64,000 nt of DNA from assembly GCA_003255025.1 (NCBI GenBank), contig QANY01004032.1, forward strand, positions 1,185,166 to 1,249,165, read 5' to 3'. How positions within the stretch are numbered: the stretch's first letter is position 1; each line of letters starts with the position of its first letter. The stretch is from Datisca glomerata. Its lineage: Eukaryota; Streptophyta; Magnoliopsida; Cucurbitales; Datiscaceae. Below, piece after piece: positions 23,566-34,294 of the stretch. The notes under the pieces were generated by a model. That model was not told the DNA's origin. It saw only the letters and a list, made by a program, of their open reading frames with translations, and made no database searches. A program made the position numbers and the translations under genes.

Positions 23566-25767
23566 TGTTGGTTGTCGAGGCGCGTGTGTGGCGGTAGCAT
23601 GCGGCTCGAGGCCATTTAAAAATTAAACTTTCAATAAAGATCAAATCCTTTAATAAAATAAAATTTGTGCAACGCCACGATAACCAAATAATTTTTTTTA
23701 TTGAAAACTCTCTTTCAATCAGTCATGATCCATTATATATGTATACATTAAATTTACAACATACAAGGTTTGGAATCATATTCTTCTTGTAGTCTATGTC
23801 AAGCATCCTTATAATATCGATCGATTCTCCGTCCCACGAAACCGTTTCAACGATCACTAGAGTCTAAGATCCACACCAAGATCTATCAAGCCAATTTTCA
23901 ACGTACGAGGACATGTGTGAGCACATAGAATATTATAAGATATTTTTTATGTCTCCCGATATACTCAACACATGAGATCTAGAGATTTACTGAGAATGAT
24001 ATTAGTGAGACGATTCTTTAAAAGAATGCGATAATTATTCTTTCAGAGTTCTGAATAACTATTAATCAAATAGAAAAATCACTCTGACACCAACTGTGTT
24101 CTCTATTCAATTTTTTTATAAGCTGATGAACTCATTCATCAACTGAGGCCAGTAAAATAATATCTGTATATTTTCTAGATAATGGCGTATCGGATTTTTT
24201 AGAGATAAACTGAAATAATATTTAATTGTAAAATTATCAATTGTAGTGGGACCCACTACAACTGGGCACAACTGCAGTGCCATGAGGTAGCACAATGCCT
24301 CATGGCACCACTGTAGTGTCGTGTGACACTACAGTGTAGCACCCCCTACTGTAGTGCTACGTGACACTACAGTAGTCTATGTCAATTTCTGATACATAAT
24401 TAGTGTTGACACGTGGCAATTATTGTGCATTCAATATTTATTTTAATTAGACAAATATCTAGATATCACTCAATTAGAAATTAATATATCTGATTATCCA
24501 TATCAACTAACTTATCTGTTATTTCATAAATAACAGATTCAGTTGATTCAAATTATTATCTAATAATAATTTAATTATCTAATTTCACAAATTAGATATT
24601 CTGTCTATCGATAATTAAAAAGTAATCGATAATTATACATATATATAAAATTCAATTAATTAATCACACATAATTATTTTATAATTATGTACTTGCCCTA
24701 GAATTAGAAATTCCTTTTGCAAGTCAGTCATTTTATCATGTCCTGAAATATTCACACTCTAGACTGCATAGTACAGAAGTGACTGGGGAACCGTCGACCT
24801 ATAATCATAAGCTCCAACAAACCATATTATTAATAAAACTCTTTAATTAAATAATCTTATTTATTAATTTTATTATTACTCTATTATAAATATGGAATTG
24901 ACCTCTTAGTGATTATAGAAGGTATTTATAGAGTATACTCATGTAGTCCACTGATATAATAATTTCATATAGTTTTATCTTCTAATTATTGGTTTATAAA
25001 TTAGAGCTGGTCAAAATCACCATTTTACCCCTCTAAATACCTCTTGATCCTTAAGTACCATCAATCCATTAGTGAATGACTAATTTATAATCTTATTATA
25101 AATTTTAGCCCAGTAACCATTCAGTCCCCGTATTAACACGTAAGAGGACCAATATATGATCCATTGGGAAAACTTGGATTCCAAATTTTGGAAGATCATA
25201 TTCCCAGCCTTCCACATCACTGAATCTTCAAAACAAAAGTCACTAGTTTATTTTACAAACAAACCTTAACGAGTGAATCAAAAGATCCAGTAGAAATACA
25301 TAGGAGTTCATGACTACTTAGGATTCAGACTGATCTACATATGATCATCGAATTTGATGTGTATTAAATCTTTATGATAAACAACATGTTAAGAAAGATA
25401 TTAATTCACATCAGTCCAGTCATATATATATTTTCATTATATAAAGTACATTCACTAAAATGTCTATGCATATCAATGATCCGAATCTAGATTACACGCA
25501 TTCATAACGCTTAGTGAACCGTACTAGCAACCATTCATTAAAGATTTCATAATTTAATATTTTGCTGATAGTTTTATTCATTATCTATGATCTTAATCCT
25601 CTCGTACTAATACAAGATCATAGTCTCATTAATGAATATGGAATTTTCATATATTTATATAAATTATTCAACAATAATCTAAAAGAATAATTATAAGAAA
25701 AATGTAATCCTCATTAAATTTCATATCAAAATGTCAATACACATGCTTTGAGGGCATAACCCCAACA
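23566..25767 (-). repeat. Copia 5' LTR, full length (2.2 kb)
   Basis: Bounded by TGTTGG at 23566 and CCAACA at 25767, a perfect TG...CA type pair, and flanked on the inside by the primer site. Its outer half is repeated at 16500-17642. At 2.2 kb it is long for TNT1/Tork-type elements. Its inner half holds the GC-richer hairpin cluster at 24241-24375. Confidence 0.88.
24241..24375. repeat. Four consecutive perfect hairpins in the LTR
   Basis: Stem 1: ttgtagtggg / cccactacaa, 24241-24250 and 24252-24261. Stem 2: gtgccatgagg / cctcatggcac, 24277-24287 and 24298-24308. Stem 3: cactgtagtgtc / gacactacagtg, 24309-24320 and 24325-24336. Stem 4: ctactgtagtg / cactacagtag, 24346-24356 and 24365-24375. 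All stems are perfect, and three share the word GTAGTG. They lie in the part of the LTR missing from the truncated copy. Confidence 0.85.
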
Positions 25768-25794
25768 AGGAACAACAGAGAAACGAATGGTAAA

Positions 25795-26069
25795 CCCAAA
25801 ATAATTTTATCTGTCATATTTTTTATTAAAACAAATGATATTTTAAATCATATATTGTCTTGGCAAATATGGACTTTGAGGATTTCATAATGAATATGCA
25901 TACAAGTATCATTGGCAGAGGATAAAGATTATTTTGTCAGTGAGGATATCATAACAAATCATTTATTCATACAATTTAAATTCACTCATGAGTCATTACG
26001 AGCCATGGAGGTGAAATTGAAATCCTTGATTATATTATGACCATTATGTACCATTTTTTAATTTTAATA
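25795..26069 (-). pseudogene. Endogenous pararetrovirus protease remnant (copy 1)
   Basis: Homologous to the clearer protease at 56449-56745. The minus strand carries the end of the domain (DKIILG-type block near 25805) and the start near 26040. The active-site Asp-Ser-Gly region is degraded by substitutions. It lies about 28 bp from the Copia LTR, so the Copia edge truncates this viral copy. Confidence 0.7.
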
Positions 26070-27600
26070 TGATTGATGGTTTGAAGGAAGTTATCATCAT
26101 CTTGTATGTTGACAACATGTTCTTCAAAATCATTTTCGGAATTAATTAGGGATTTACTATGTTCTTCTAGTTCACTGGATTCATATTTTTTAATTAAGTT
26201 TTATATTTTTAAAAGGTTTAATTCTTTTGATATTTCAGGGTTTGAATCTTTTAATTCTTTTATTTTATTTTTAATATTTTTTATTTCTTTCTGAAGTTCT
26301 TGAAGAGTAATTTCTTTTTCCTTTCTTTTAATTTTGTTGAATTTTTCAAGGGTTTGAAAAAGGATAATAATATTATTATTATACTTATAATTTTCTTTCT
26401 TTTGGATTACCTTTCTTACTCTTTCAAGGTAATCTTATTTTAATTATGGTTTTTAATTCTACTTTTTAAATCTAATAAAAGATTTTATTGATCTTAATTT
26501 TTATTTGGAACATTAACAAATTTCTCACAACAGCTATCCTTGCATCCCATAGACATGTTAGAAAAATCACTATCAGAACTTGAAGAGTTTAATTAGTTAG
26601 AATCACCACAATCAAATTCTCCTAAATCTTCATTACTACTTTCATAGTAATCTGTGGATTCTATAATTCTAAATAATTATTGTTTTTCTTCATCGTAGAT
26701 TTTTAATTGGTTAATTTTGTTTTTGACTTGACAAGTGTTGGAAAAATGACCATTTTGGCCACACTTAAAACATTTGACTTTACTTTTATCAATAAAATGT
26801 TTATTGTGTTTTCCTCTTGGATGATTTTTATGTTTAGAGAAATATTTGTCAAAAGTTTTATTTCTTTGTTTGTGGAATTTTCTCCTATAGGGTTTGTAAA
26901 TTTTTCTAGGATTAAGTTACAAATTTCTCTATTCTTTTCGGAAGGAGCAATAGCAGGCAATCTGTAATGCTCACAAAAATTACCTACTTCATATTTGGAA
27001 ATTTTCTTCTATTTTTGAATTTTTTTATCGATTTTCATATCAATACACTTGGTAAGCCATTTATAAATTTTTCTTTCCAAAATGGTTGAATACTATCACC
27101 CATTTCCATTAATCTAGACAGAAATATGTTTTTGTAGTAGTCAAAATCACTTAGGGTAGGACACCTAAGATTGGTTAATTGATCACAGATACACGAAGTA
27201 ATATTACTTGGCGTCCCAATGAAATGTTCAATTATTGTATAAAAGAGTGTATTAATAGCATCAGACATTATTTTGTGATCTTCTTCAAGAGTTGGTTTTC
27301 CTTCAGCTTCAATCGTTATTGCCGTAAGGATGCTATTTATGGATTCTTGAGTGAGATGTTTATCCCACCAAGAATGACGCATTCTCGTATATCCTGTTAC
27401 TAAGAGTTTCACAACCTCATTATGAGGCAAATCGTGGGTGGTAACTAAAGAATTTTTAAGATTGATAATAATTTTTTTAGGTGGGGGATGACTAGCAGAC
27501 ACCCAACTAGAATCTTCTTTGACCCACTTGGTCTTAGAAATGACTTGAATATTTTTTTTTCATAAATATCCTTGATAATTTTTCTTTGATCCATATTATA
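26070..27600 (-). pseudogene. Endogenous pararetrovirus capsid region with zinc knuckle (copy 1)
   Basis: Caulimovirid capsid-type region. A 155-codon open stretch at 27035-27502 covers the capsid core. A CCHC knuckle CFKCGQNGHFSNTC is readable at 26731-26773 in a shifted frame, followed by a Lys/Glu-rich, coiled-coil-like tail to 26070. In intact viruses the knuckle packages pregenomic RNA. Frameshifts separate core, knuckle and tail. Confidence 0.8.
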
Positions 27601-27734
27601 TGTTTCTCTAAACCTATCATGTCTATTAATGTTGATTGGTTTATTTATGTGTTGGGTTAAACCCTCCCAATCAGGCTTAAGGTGCTTATATTCAGAACTA
27701 AGAGAAGATGATTGACAGGCGGTAAGGCTCCTTG

Positions 27735-28212
27735 AAAATCAAAAGCAGTAGGTCATTCTGGTTCATTAGATTGTTCAGTCTGATTATCAAATATTGGCTT
27801 ACTGACTTGGGAATTTGTGGCTATGCCTTTAAGTCTTAAAATAATATCATTAAAATTGGTGAATCTTGCATCACGCAAGGATAATAAGACAGGGATATTT
27901 AGGCCTATTCTTGTGAGTGGTTTTACTCCAATCTGGACTAAACCAAAGTGAAGAAAATTGTATCCTTCTTCAAGGTGATGTTTAATTGAATTAGAAGAAA
28001 GTAATTGACAAGTTTCATGCTCTTTCATAAGAGCATATATATTTTTTCAATTGTTTTAACATGATGATGAAGCTTGAAAGAAGCAACACATCATGTTGAT
28101 TTTTAGATTTCTTTACTAGGGTTTTAGGTCTATTCCATACCTTATGATCTACATGATCATCTGCTAAATATTCAACAATTTTTTTATTAATTATGTCTGG
28201 TATTGTATTCAT
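27735..28212 (-). pseudogene. Endogenous pararetrovirus movement protein, internal deletion (copy 1)
   Basis: Starts MNTIPDIINKK at 28212, reads to LRDARFTNFNDIIL near 27845 (a conserved block of caulimovirid 30K-type movement proteins), then jumps to the C-terminal linker at about 27800, losing roughly 600 bp compared with copy 3 (29837-30620). Confidence 0.8.
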
Positions 28213-28745
28213 TTTAGACTTACTGTTACAAAAAGAATTACTTCTAAATAACTAACTCATCGCTCAAGATGACTAAATTATTCTTATGATTAAAAATTTA
28301 TCATGTATTTTGACCATCAAACTTGCTATGACTTCTACAACATCCTATGGAGTTTAACTCTTCTCCTCTTTGTCTCTTACAGCTACCCTACCCTCGGGAT
28401 TTACAGCCTCTAAAAGGGTCTTATTGGTATGCTTGAAGTAAATCAAATAGAAACTGATATGTCTGATTCATATATTAGAAAATCAAAGGTACAGAGAAAT
28501 AATCAAGCGTAAAAATAACTAGCCACTTGGGCAAAGAGTGAGATTAAAATAAAAATAATTATTCAAGTAAGCAACAATAATAATAATAACTAACCACTTG
28601 GGTGGAGAAGAAGAACAATAATAAAGCAAGAAGTAAATATCCTATAAGGTTTTTCTTTGATACCAAAATAGGCGGAATTGCGATTAATTTTGAGACAAGA
28701 TATTGAAGCAACAAATCAAAATTTGAATACTTGTAAGTTTTGTTT
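28213..28745 (-). promoter_or_regulatory. Pararetrovirus leader and primer site (copy 1)
   Basis: Untranslated leader between primer site and movement protein. The minus strand at 28652-28664 reads TGGTATCAAAGAA, a decayed tRNA-iMet site. Repeated leader words (AGTGGCTAGTTATT, TTGCTTACTTG) are shared with all other copies. Plus-strand RT of another copy begins at about 28748. Confidence 0.75.
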
Positions 28746-28747
28746 TT

Positions 28748-29032
28748 CCCAATAGACTTGGAGATGCTGTGGTATTATCTAAGTTTGACATGAAATCTGA
28801 ATTTTGGCAAATCCAATTAAATGAGAATGATAAATATAAAACTCATTTTGGCCATTATGAATGGAATGTAATACCCCTTGGTCTAAAAAATGCTCCTACT
28901 AAATTTCAAGATATTATTAATAATTTTTTTTAACAATTTATTGATTTTTTATTGTTTACATTAATGGTGTCCACTTTTCTAACCCATTTGCATACCGGCA
29001 ATCATCTCAAGATTCTACCATGGAAGAATTTG
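28748..29032 (+). pseudogene. Endogenous pararetrovirus RT fragment joined to foreign tail (copy 2)
   Basis: Short RT piece with SKFDMKSEFWQIQ and FGHYEWNVIPLGLKNAP. It shares with 45558-46010 a specific small deletion just before FGHYEW and an aberrant catalytic box (YINGVHFS at 28957-28980 instead of a YIDD type). From 28981 it continues NPFAYRQ...EEF, the same non-RT sequence that follows the RT at 46011, and breaks off at 29032. Confidence 0.78.
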
Positions 29033-29230
29033 ATTAAATCTAGCTAACCTATTTTCTTTCAATAAATTAATCGTAATTCCGCCTATTCTAATATCAAAGT
29101 CAAGTCTGGTAGGGTATTTATTATTACTTGATTAATTATTTTTCTTCCTCTATACACAAGTGGCTGGTTATTATTCATAGGAGGTTGTAGAAGACAAATA
29201 TTTATTGATTAAATCTAGCTTACTTGCTTA
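29033..29230 (+). promoter_or_regulatory. Pararetrovirus leader fragment (plus)
   Basis: Plus-strand primer-site relic TAATATCAAAGTC at 29089-29101 followed by the leader words GTCTGGTAGGGTATTTATTATTACTTG and AAGTGGCTGGTTATTATT, ending near 29180. The rest is a short leader remnant. Confidence 0.7.
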
Positions 29231-29233
29231 CTT

Positions 29234-29407
29234 GGCTCTAATACCAAAATAGGCGGAATTGTGATTAATTTAGAGACGAGGTATTGAAACAACAAGTCAA
29301 ATATATTGAAGGAAAACTAAAACTCACAATAATTCAAAATTTGATTTGTTATTTCAATACCTCTTCTCTAAATTAATCGCAATTCCGCCTTTTTTGGTAT
29401 CAAAGCC
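29234..29407. repeat. Head-to-head palindrome of primer-site ends
   Basis: A minus-strand primer site and upstream sequence (29234-29302) face a plus-strand copy of the same sequence (29339-29407), with about 36 bp between. The arms are about 69 bp long and nearly identical. The two primer sites, GGCTCTAATACCA at 29234-29246 and TGGTATCAAAGCC at 29395-29407, lie at the outer ends. Confidence 0.8.
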
Positions 29408-29836
29408 AAACCTGGTAGGATATTTACTATTTTGTTAATTATTGTTCTTCTTCTCCTCCCAAGTTGTTGATTATTGTTATTATTGTCGCTTACTTGCTTA
29501 CTTGAATAATTATTTTTATTTAATCTGACTCTCTACCCCAGTGGCTGGGTATTTTTAAGCTTGATTATTTTTCTATACCTTTGAATTTTAAATCTGTTAA
29601 TCTGACGTATCAGTTTCTATTAGGTTTACTTTAGGCACCCTAATAAGACCTATTTAGAGGTTGTATATCCCAAGGGTAGGATAGCTGTAAGAGGCAACTG
29701 GAGAAGAGTTAAACTTCATAGGAGGTTGATGGTCAAAATACATGATGAAATTTTAAATCGTACGAATAATTTAGTCATCTTGAATGATGATTAGGTTATT
29801 TAGAAGTAGTTCTTCTTGTATTAGTAGATTTACAAT
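29395..29836 (+). promoter_or_regulatory. Pararetrovirus primer site and leader (copy 3)
   Basis: TGGTATCAAAGCC at 29395-29407 matches the tRNA-iMet complement with one mismatch. The following ~430 bp leader has no long frame and repeats words found in all copies. The movement-protein ATG is at 29837. Confidence 0.85.
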
Positions 29837-30620
29837 GAATACAATACCAGATATAATTAATAAAGAACATGTTGAATATTTAGCAGATGATCATGTAGAT
29901 CATAAGGCATAGGATATACCTAAAATTCCTAGTAAGAAAATCTATAAATCAATATGGTCTGTTACTTTTTTCAAACCTCATCATCATATTAAAACAATTG
30001 AAAAAATATATACTCTTGGGAAAGAGCACGAAACTTTTCAATTACTTCCTTCTAATGCAATTATAAATCACATTGTAGAAGGATATAACTTCCTTCACTT
30101 CGGTTTAGTCCAGATTGAAGTAAAACTACTAACAAGAAGATGACTATATAGCTCTGTCTTGCTAGCCATGCGGGATGCAAGATTCACCAATTTTAATGAT
30201 ATTATTTTAGTGTTAATTGAATCTTCACTTTGTAATGGCCCAATCCATTTTGATTGCTTTCCAGGTTTGTCTGTTAGTTTAACAGATCCTCATAATCTTA
30301 TAATTTTAATTTTGAACATCAAAACTAGTGGTTATCAAATCATTGAAGGTGCCCAACCCCTAGCTTTGATTTTTAGAATTCATTCCAAAGTTACTAAAAC
30401 CAATATGAATTTTCAAGCCATCAAAAGGAGTCCAAAAAATCAAACCATGTTGATTCAATCTAGCCAAAGTAATGCCAATATTAGAATCACTAAAACCATT
30501 AGGTGGTCTGATATTACTTTACCTACAAACTGACTTTTAACTAATGAAAGCCACCCTACTCCAATTCAATGACCTCTAGAAGATATTAACTACATTCAAC
30601 AGTACATGGTTAATACTGTT
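29837..30620 (+). pseudogene. Movement protein, endogenous pararetrovirus (copy 3)
   Basis: Begins MNTIPDI. The best preserved part is the open stretch 30159-30533, with RDARFTNFNDII, GPIHFDCFPGL and LNIKTSGYQI, followed near 30510 by RWSDITLP. These blocks belong to the 30K movement-protein superfamily of caulimovirids, which enlarges plasmodesmata for cell-to-cell spread. Stops at about 29910 and 30535 break the frame. Confidence 0.85.
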
Positions 30621-32680
30621 AAAATTACTTTCCAATCTTTCATATTCAATCCCCAAATTAGGGAGTTTAGCTAGTCTAGTACTCCTAGGAATTCCTTTTC
30701 TGAATCCACTGTTAATAATGATCAACATCTTAGAATCTTACAATTAAAACATGAATTAGAAAATTTAAAATTGAAAAATGACTTAAAGCCATAGACTGAA
30801 TAATCTAATGAATCTGAATCTTCTACTGCCTTTGATTTTCAAGAAGCCTTACCTCATGTCAATCCTCAACTTTTATTTCTTAATTTAGGCACCTTAAGCC
30901 AAGAACACAAGCCTAATTGAAAGGGTTTAACCCAACACATGAATGACCCAACCAACCTTAATAGATATAATAGGTTTATAGAACCTATAATATGGATCAA
31001 AGAAAAATTATCCTTGCTGAATGGAAGGCAGTCATTCATGCAAGAATATAGGATTGATATATTCTTGATTATATCGAGGATGTTTATGAGAAAAATGTTA
31101 AAGTCATGTCTAAGACCAAATGTGTAAAAGATAATTCTAGTTGGGTGACTGCCAGTCATCCATCACCTAAAACAATTATTATTAATCATAAAAATTCTTT
31201 AGCTACCGCTTCCCCTTTTAAGATTTCTAAGGAGGATGACCCCAATAAAATTTTTTTTGAACAACTTAATTATACAAACCAAAGTCTGCTAACAATAGAA
31301 AAGTAATTAGATAAAATTGAAAATGAGGTTAATGATCTTCATGAAACTAAATCTAGTGAATCTTTGAAAGAAACCCCTTTAATAAATCTACTCTAAATAT
31401 TGTCCCCCTCAATAAAAAGATTAATAAAATGCTTCAAGAATTAAAAAATAAATCTGTTGAGTCATCTTCTTCTGTTAAGGTAATTAACCAAGACAGTAGT
31501 TTCTGATTCTGATAGCCATAGGTTGGATTCTGCCTACGAATCCTCCATAATTCATGAATCCTCCACCATTCACAATATTGATGAAACATTTAAAAATATT
31601 GAAATAAATAAGCTTGAAAGGAAATGGCATAAAGGCCTATTCCTCTAAGCATCCAAATCACTGAATCCTTTTTAGTTAATCAATTTTATGTCTCTGTAAA
31701 AAAATGATATAGATGGAATATTGATGGGCTTTCAAAGTAGGAAGTTCTCAATAAGTTACAACACATGGCTATAGTAATCAATAGTTACAATACAATCCAT
31801 TTGCCTCACAAGGAGGTTATAAAAATCTTAGTCACAAGATTTATAGGAATGCTTCTTTCCTGGTGGGTAAATCATCTCACTGAAGAATCTAAAGATGCCA
31901 TTCTTACAAAAACAAGACCCAATAACCAATTTATTGATAAGAGTAAACTCAAGTATTTTAACTGTGGTCAAAATGGTCATTTTTTGGCATTTGTCAAGTA
32001 AAAAATAAAATTATTCAATTAAAAATCTCTGATGAAGAAAAACAAGAATTTTTTAGAGTTATCGAATCCATAGATTACTATAAAAGTAGTAATGAAGATT
32101 TAAGAGAATTTAATTCCTCTGATTCTAATGATTTAAAATCTTCGAGTTCTGACAATGATTCTCCAAACATTTCTATGTGATGCAAGGATAGCTATTGTCA
32201 GAAACTTGTTAATGTTTTAAATAAAAATGAAGAACAAGAAAATATTTTATTAGATTTAATTAGTAGAATTGAAAATCCTGAATTAAAACAAGATTATCTT
32301 GAAAGACTTAGAAAGGTAATCCAAAAGAAAAAAAAATTCTAAGTATAATATTAATATTGTTCCCTTTTCACAAACCTTTGAAAAATTCAACAAAATTAAA
32401 GGGAAGGAAAAAGAAGTTATTCTCCAAGACCTTTAAAAAGAAATAAAAAACACTTAAAATGAAATAAAAAATTAGAAGATTCAAACACTGAAATAACAAA
32501 AGAATTAAATCCTTTAAAAATAGAAAACTTAAGTAAAAAACATGAGTCGAGTGAACTAGGAGAACCTAGTAAATCCCCAATATCTGATAATGATATTGAA
32601 GAGCATGTTGTCAACATAAAAGATGGTGAAAACTTTCTTTAAACCCTTAATCATATTAAAATTAAGAAATGACACATAAT
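30621..32680 (+). pseudogene. Capsid region, endogenous pararetrovirus (copy 3), core deleted
   Basis: Linker and capsid N-terminus lie at 30621-31300, and a capsid stretch at 31765-31915 jumps directly to the basic region before the knuckle, losing about 600 bp present in copies at 27035-27502 and 50540-51100. The knuckle at 31955-31996 is damaged: the first Cys is Tyr and the last is lost. The Lys/Glu-rich tail runs from 32030 to 32670. Confidence 0.78.
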
Positions 32681-33010
32681 GATCAGAATTATTATTCAAG
32701 ATTTTGTTTTCACCTCCATGACTCTTATTGATTTTGAAGCGGACTTAAATTGTATGCATGAAGAATTTGTTCCTACCAAGTACTTCAAGAAGACAGAAGA
32801 ATCTTTGTCCTTATCCAATGGTTCTCGAATGCAAATCAATTATGAAATCTCTAATGTTCATATTTACCAAGACAATGTATGTTTTAAGACATCATTTGTC
32901 TAAGTAAATATTTGACAAATAAAACTATCCCAGGATTGCCCTTCATTTCTCTATTATATCCTTTCACAATAGAGCATGATGATATCATTACTTGTCCTAT
33001 AGATAAACCT
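32681..33010 (+). pseudogene. Aspartic protease, endogenous pararetrovirus (copy 3)
   Basis: Reads IIIQDFVFTSMTLIDFEADLN, where the active-site Asp-Ser/Thr-Gly of the family is replaced by Asp-Phe-Glu. The frame is open at 32679-32903 and then stops; the C-terminal LGLP-type block is frameshifted near 32930. Confidence 0.8.
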
Positions 33011-33239
33011 GTCAAATTCAAATTTCTTCTTTTTCTCGAAATGAGAAATTGAAAGCTTTAGAACAAAATTCTATTTTTAAAACTGCGAATTGAATTTCTT
33101 GTAATGAAAAACAATTATGTTTTCTTCAAGATGAAATAAACTCAAAAGAACTCAAGAACAACTTCAAAACCATGCTCTTAAAAAACTTAAAATCTTTGAA
33201 GAAAATTTTGTAAAGAATTGTGTGCTAACATTCCGTGTG

Positions 33240-34000
33240 CTGACATTCCTAATGCTTTCTAGAATAGGAAGCATCATACGGTCAGTCTGTCTTATATTAA
33301 GGGATTTGATATGAAGAATATCTCTACAAAGGTAAGATCAATTCGGATAAATTTTGAAATGCTTGAATTCTACAAAAAAAAAATTACAGAACTTCTTAAT
33401 AAAAATATTATTAGGAAAATCAAATCTCCTTAGTCTTGTTCTACCTTTTATGTCCAAAACGCAAGTGAAATCGAACGACAAGTTCTTAGATTGATTATTA
33501 ATTACAAGCCCATTAATAAGGTTCTGTAATGGATAAGATATCCTATACCAAACAAAAGAGACTTAATCAACAGACTTGAAGATGTTGTATTCTGTAAGTT
33601 TGACATGAAATTTGAATTTTGGCAAATCTAAATAAATGAGAATGATAAGTAGAAAGTCACATTTGTAACTCAATTTGGCCATTATGAATGAAATGTAATG
33701 CATTTTGGTCTAAAGAATGCTCCCAGTGAATTTTGGAGTATAAGAAGTGAAATTTTTAACCAATTTACTAATTTCTCAATTGTTTATAGTGATGATGTTC
33801 TTATTTTTTTCTAAATCAAGTGATCAACATTGGAAACACCTTGAATTGTTTTCCAAAATAATAAAAAAATATGGCTTAGTAATCTCTACAAGTAAAATCA
33901 AATTATTTCAGTCCAGAGTCAGATTTCTAGGATTTGGGATTTACCATTCCACTATCAAACCAATTGACCGTGTCAATACAATTTGCAGATAAACTTTCCA
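33240..34000 (+). pseudogene. Reverse transcriptase, endogenous pararetrovirus (copy 3)
   Basis: N-terminal RT blocks lie at 33340-33720 over several frames (FDMKFEFWQI near 33600). The catalytic box near 33785 is shifted by a frame change; the C-terminal RT reads HWKHLELFSKIIK, then VRFLGFGIYHSTIKPIDRV at 33830-33980. In intact viruses this copies pregenomic RNA to DNA. Confidence 0.85.
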
Positions 34001-34294
34001 ATGAAATCATTGATAAAACCCAATTACAATGATTTTTAGGATCACTTAGTTACATATTTGATTTCTATAACAATCTAAGAATTGATTGCAAGCCCTTCTT
34101 TGAAAGGCTTAAGAAGAAACCTCCTCCATGGATAACAATCCATACCAGTTTAATCAAGAATATTGCTTCCAAACAACTTTTTTCTAGATGGCAATCTATT
34201 CTTAGTATTTTTTATTTTGATATTGAATTTATTCAAAGCATTAATAATTCAATTCCTGACTTCCTTACTCATGAATTTTTGCAGGGTCGTCAAA
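34001..34294 (+). pseudogene. RNase H, endogenous pararetrovirus (copy 3), shortened
   Basis: Only the beginning (QLQ.FLGSL-type block near 34020) and the end (IEFIQSINNSIPDFLT near 34225) are visible. The catalytic centre present at 54894-55460 is deleted here. Confidence 0.7.

Larger units (their letters stand above)
16500..25767 (-). mobile_element. Ty1-copia element (TNT1/Tork-like), decayed
   Basis: Minus-strand Copia retrotransposon of about 9.3 kb: 5' LTR 23566-25767, tRNA-iMet primer site, leader of about 1.9 kb, gag-pol 17657-21649 in the order gag, knuckle, protease, integrase, RT, RNase H (defining Copia), a polypurine-like AAGTGGGTGATAT near 17643-17655, and a 3' LTR kept only as its first ~1.14 kb (16500-17642). 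Coding length (about 1330 codons) matches TNT1-type polyproteins. Every domain has stops or frameshifts. The right LTR directly abuts endogenous pararetrovirus sequence. Confidence 0.9.
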
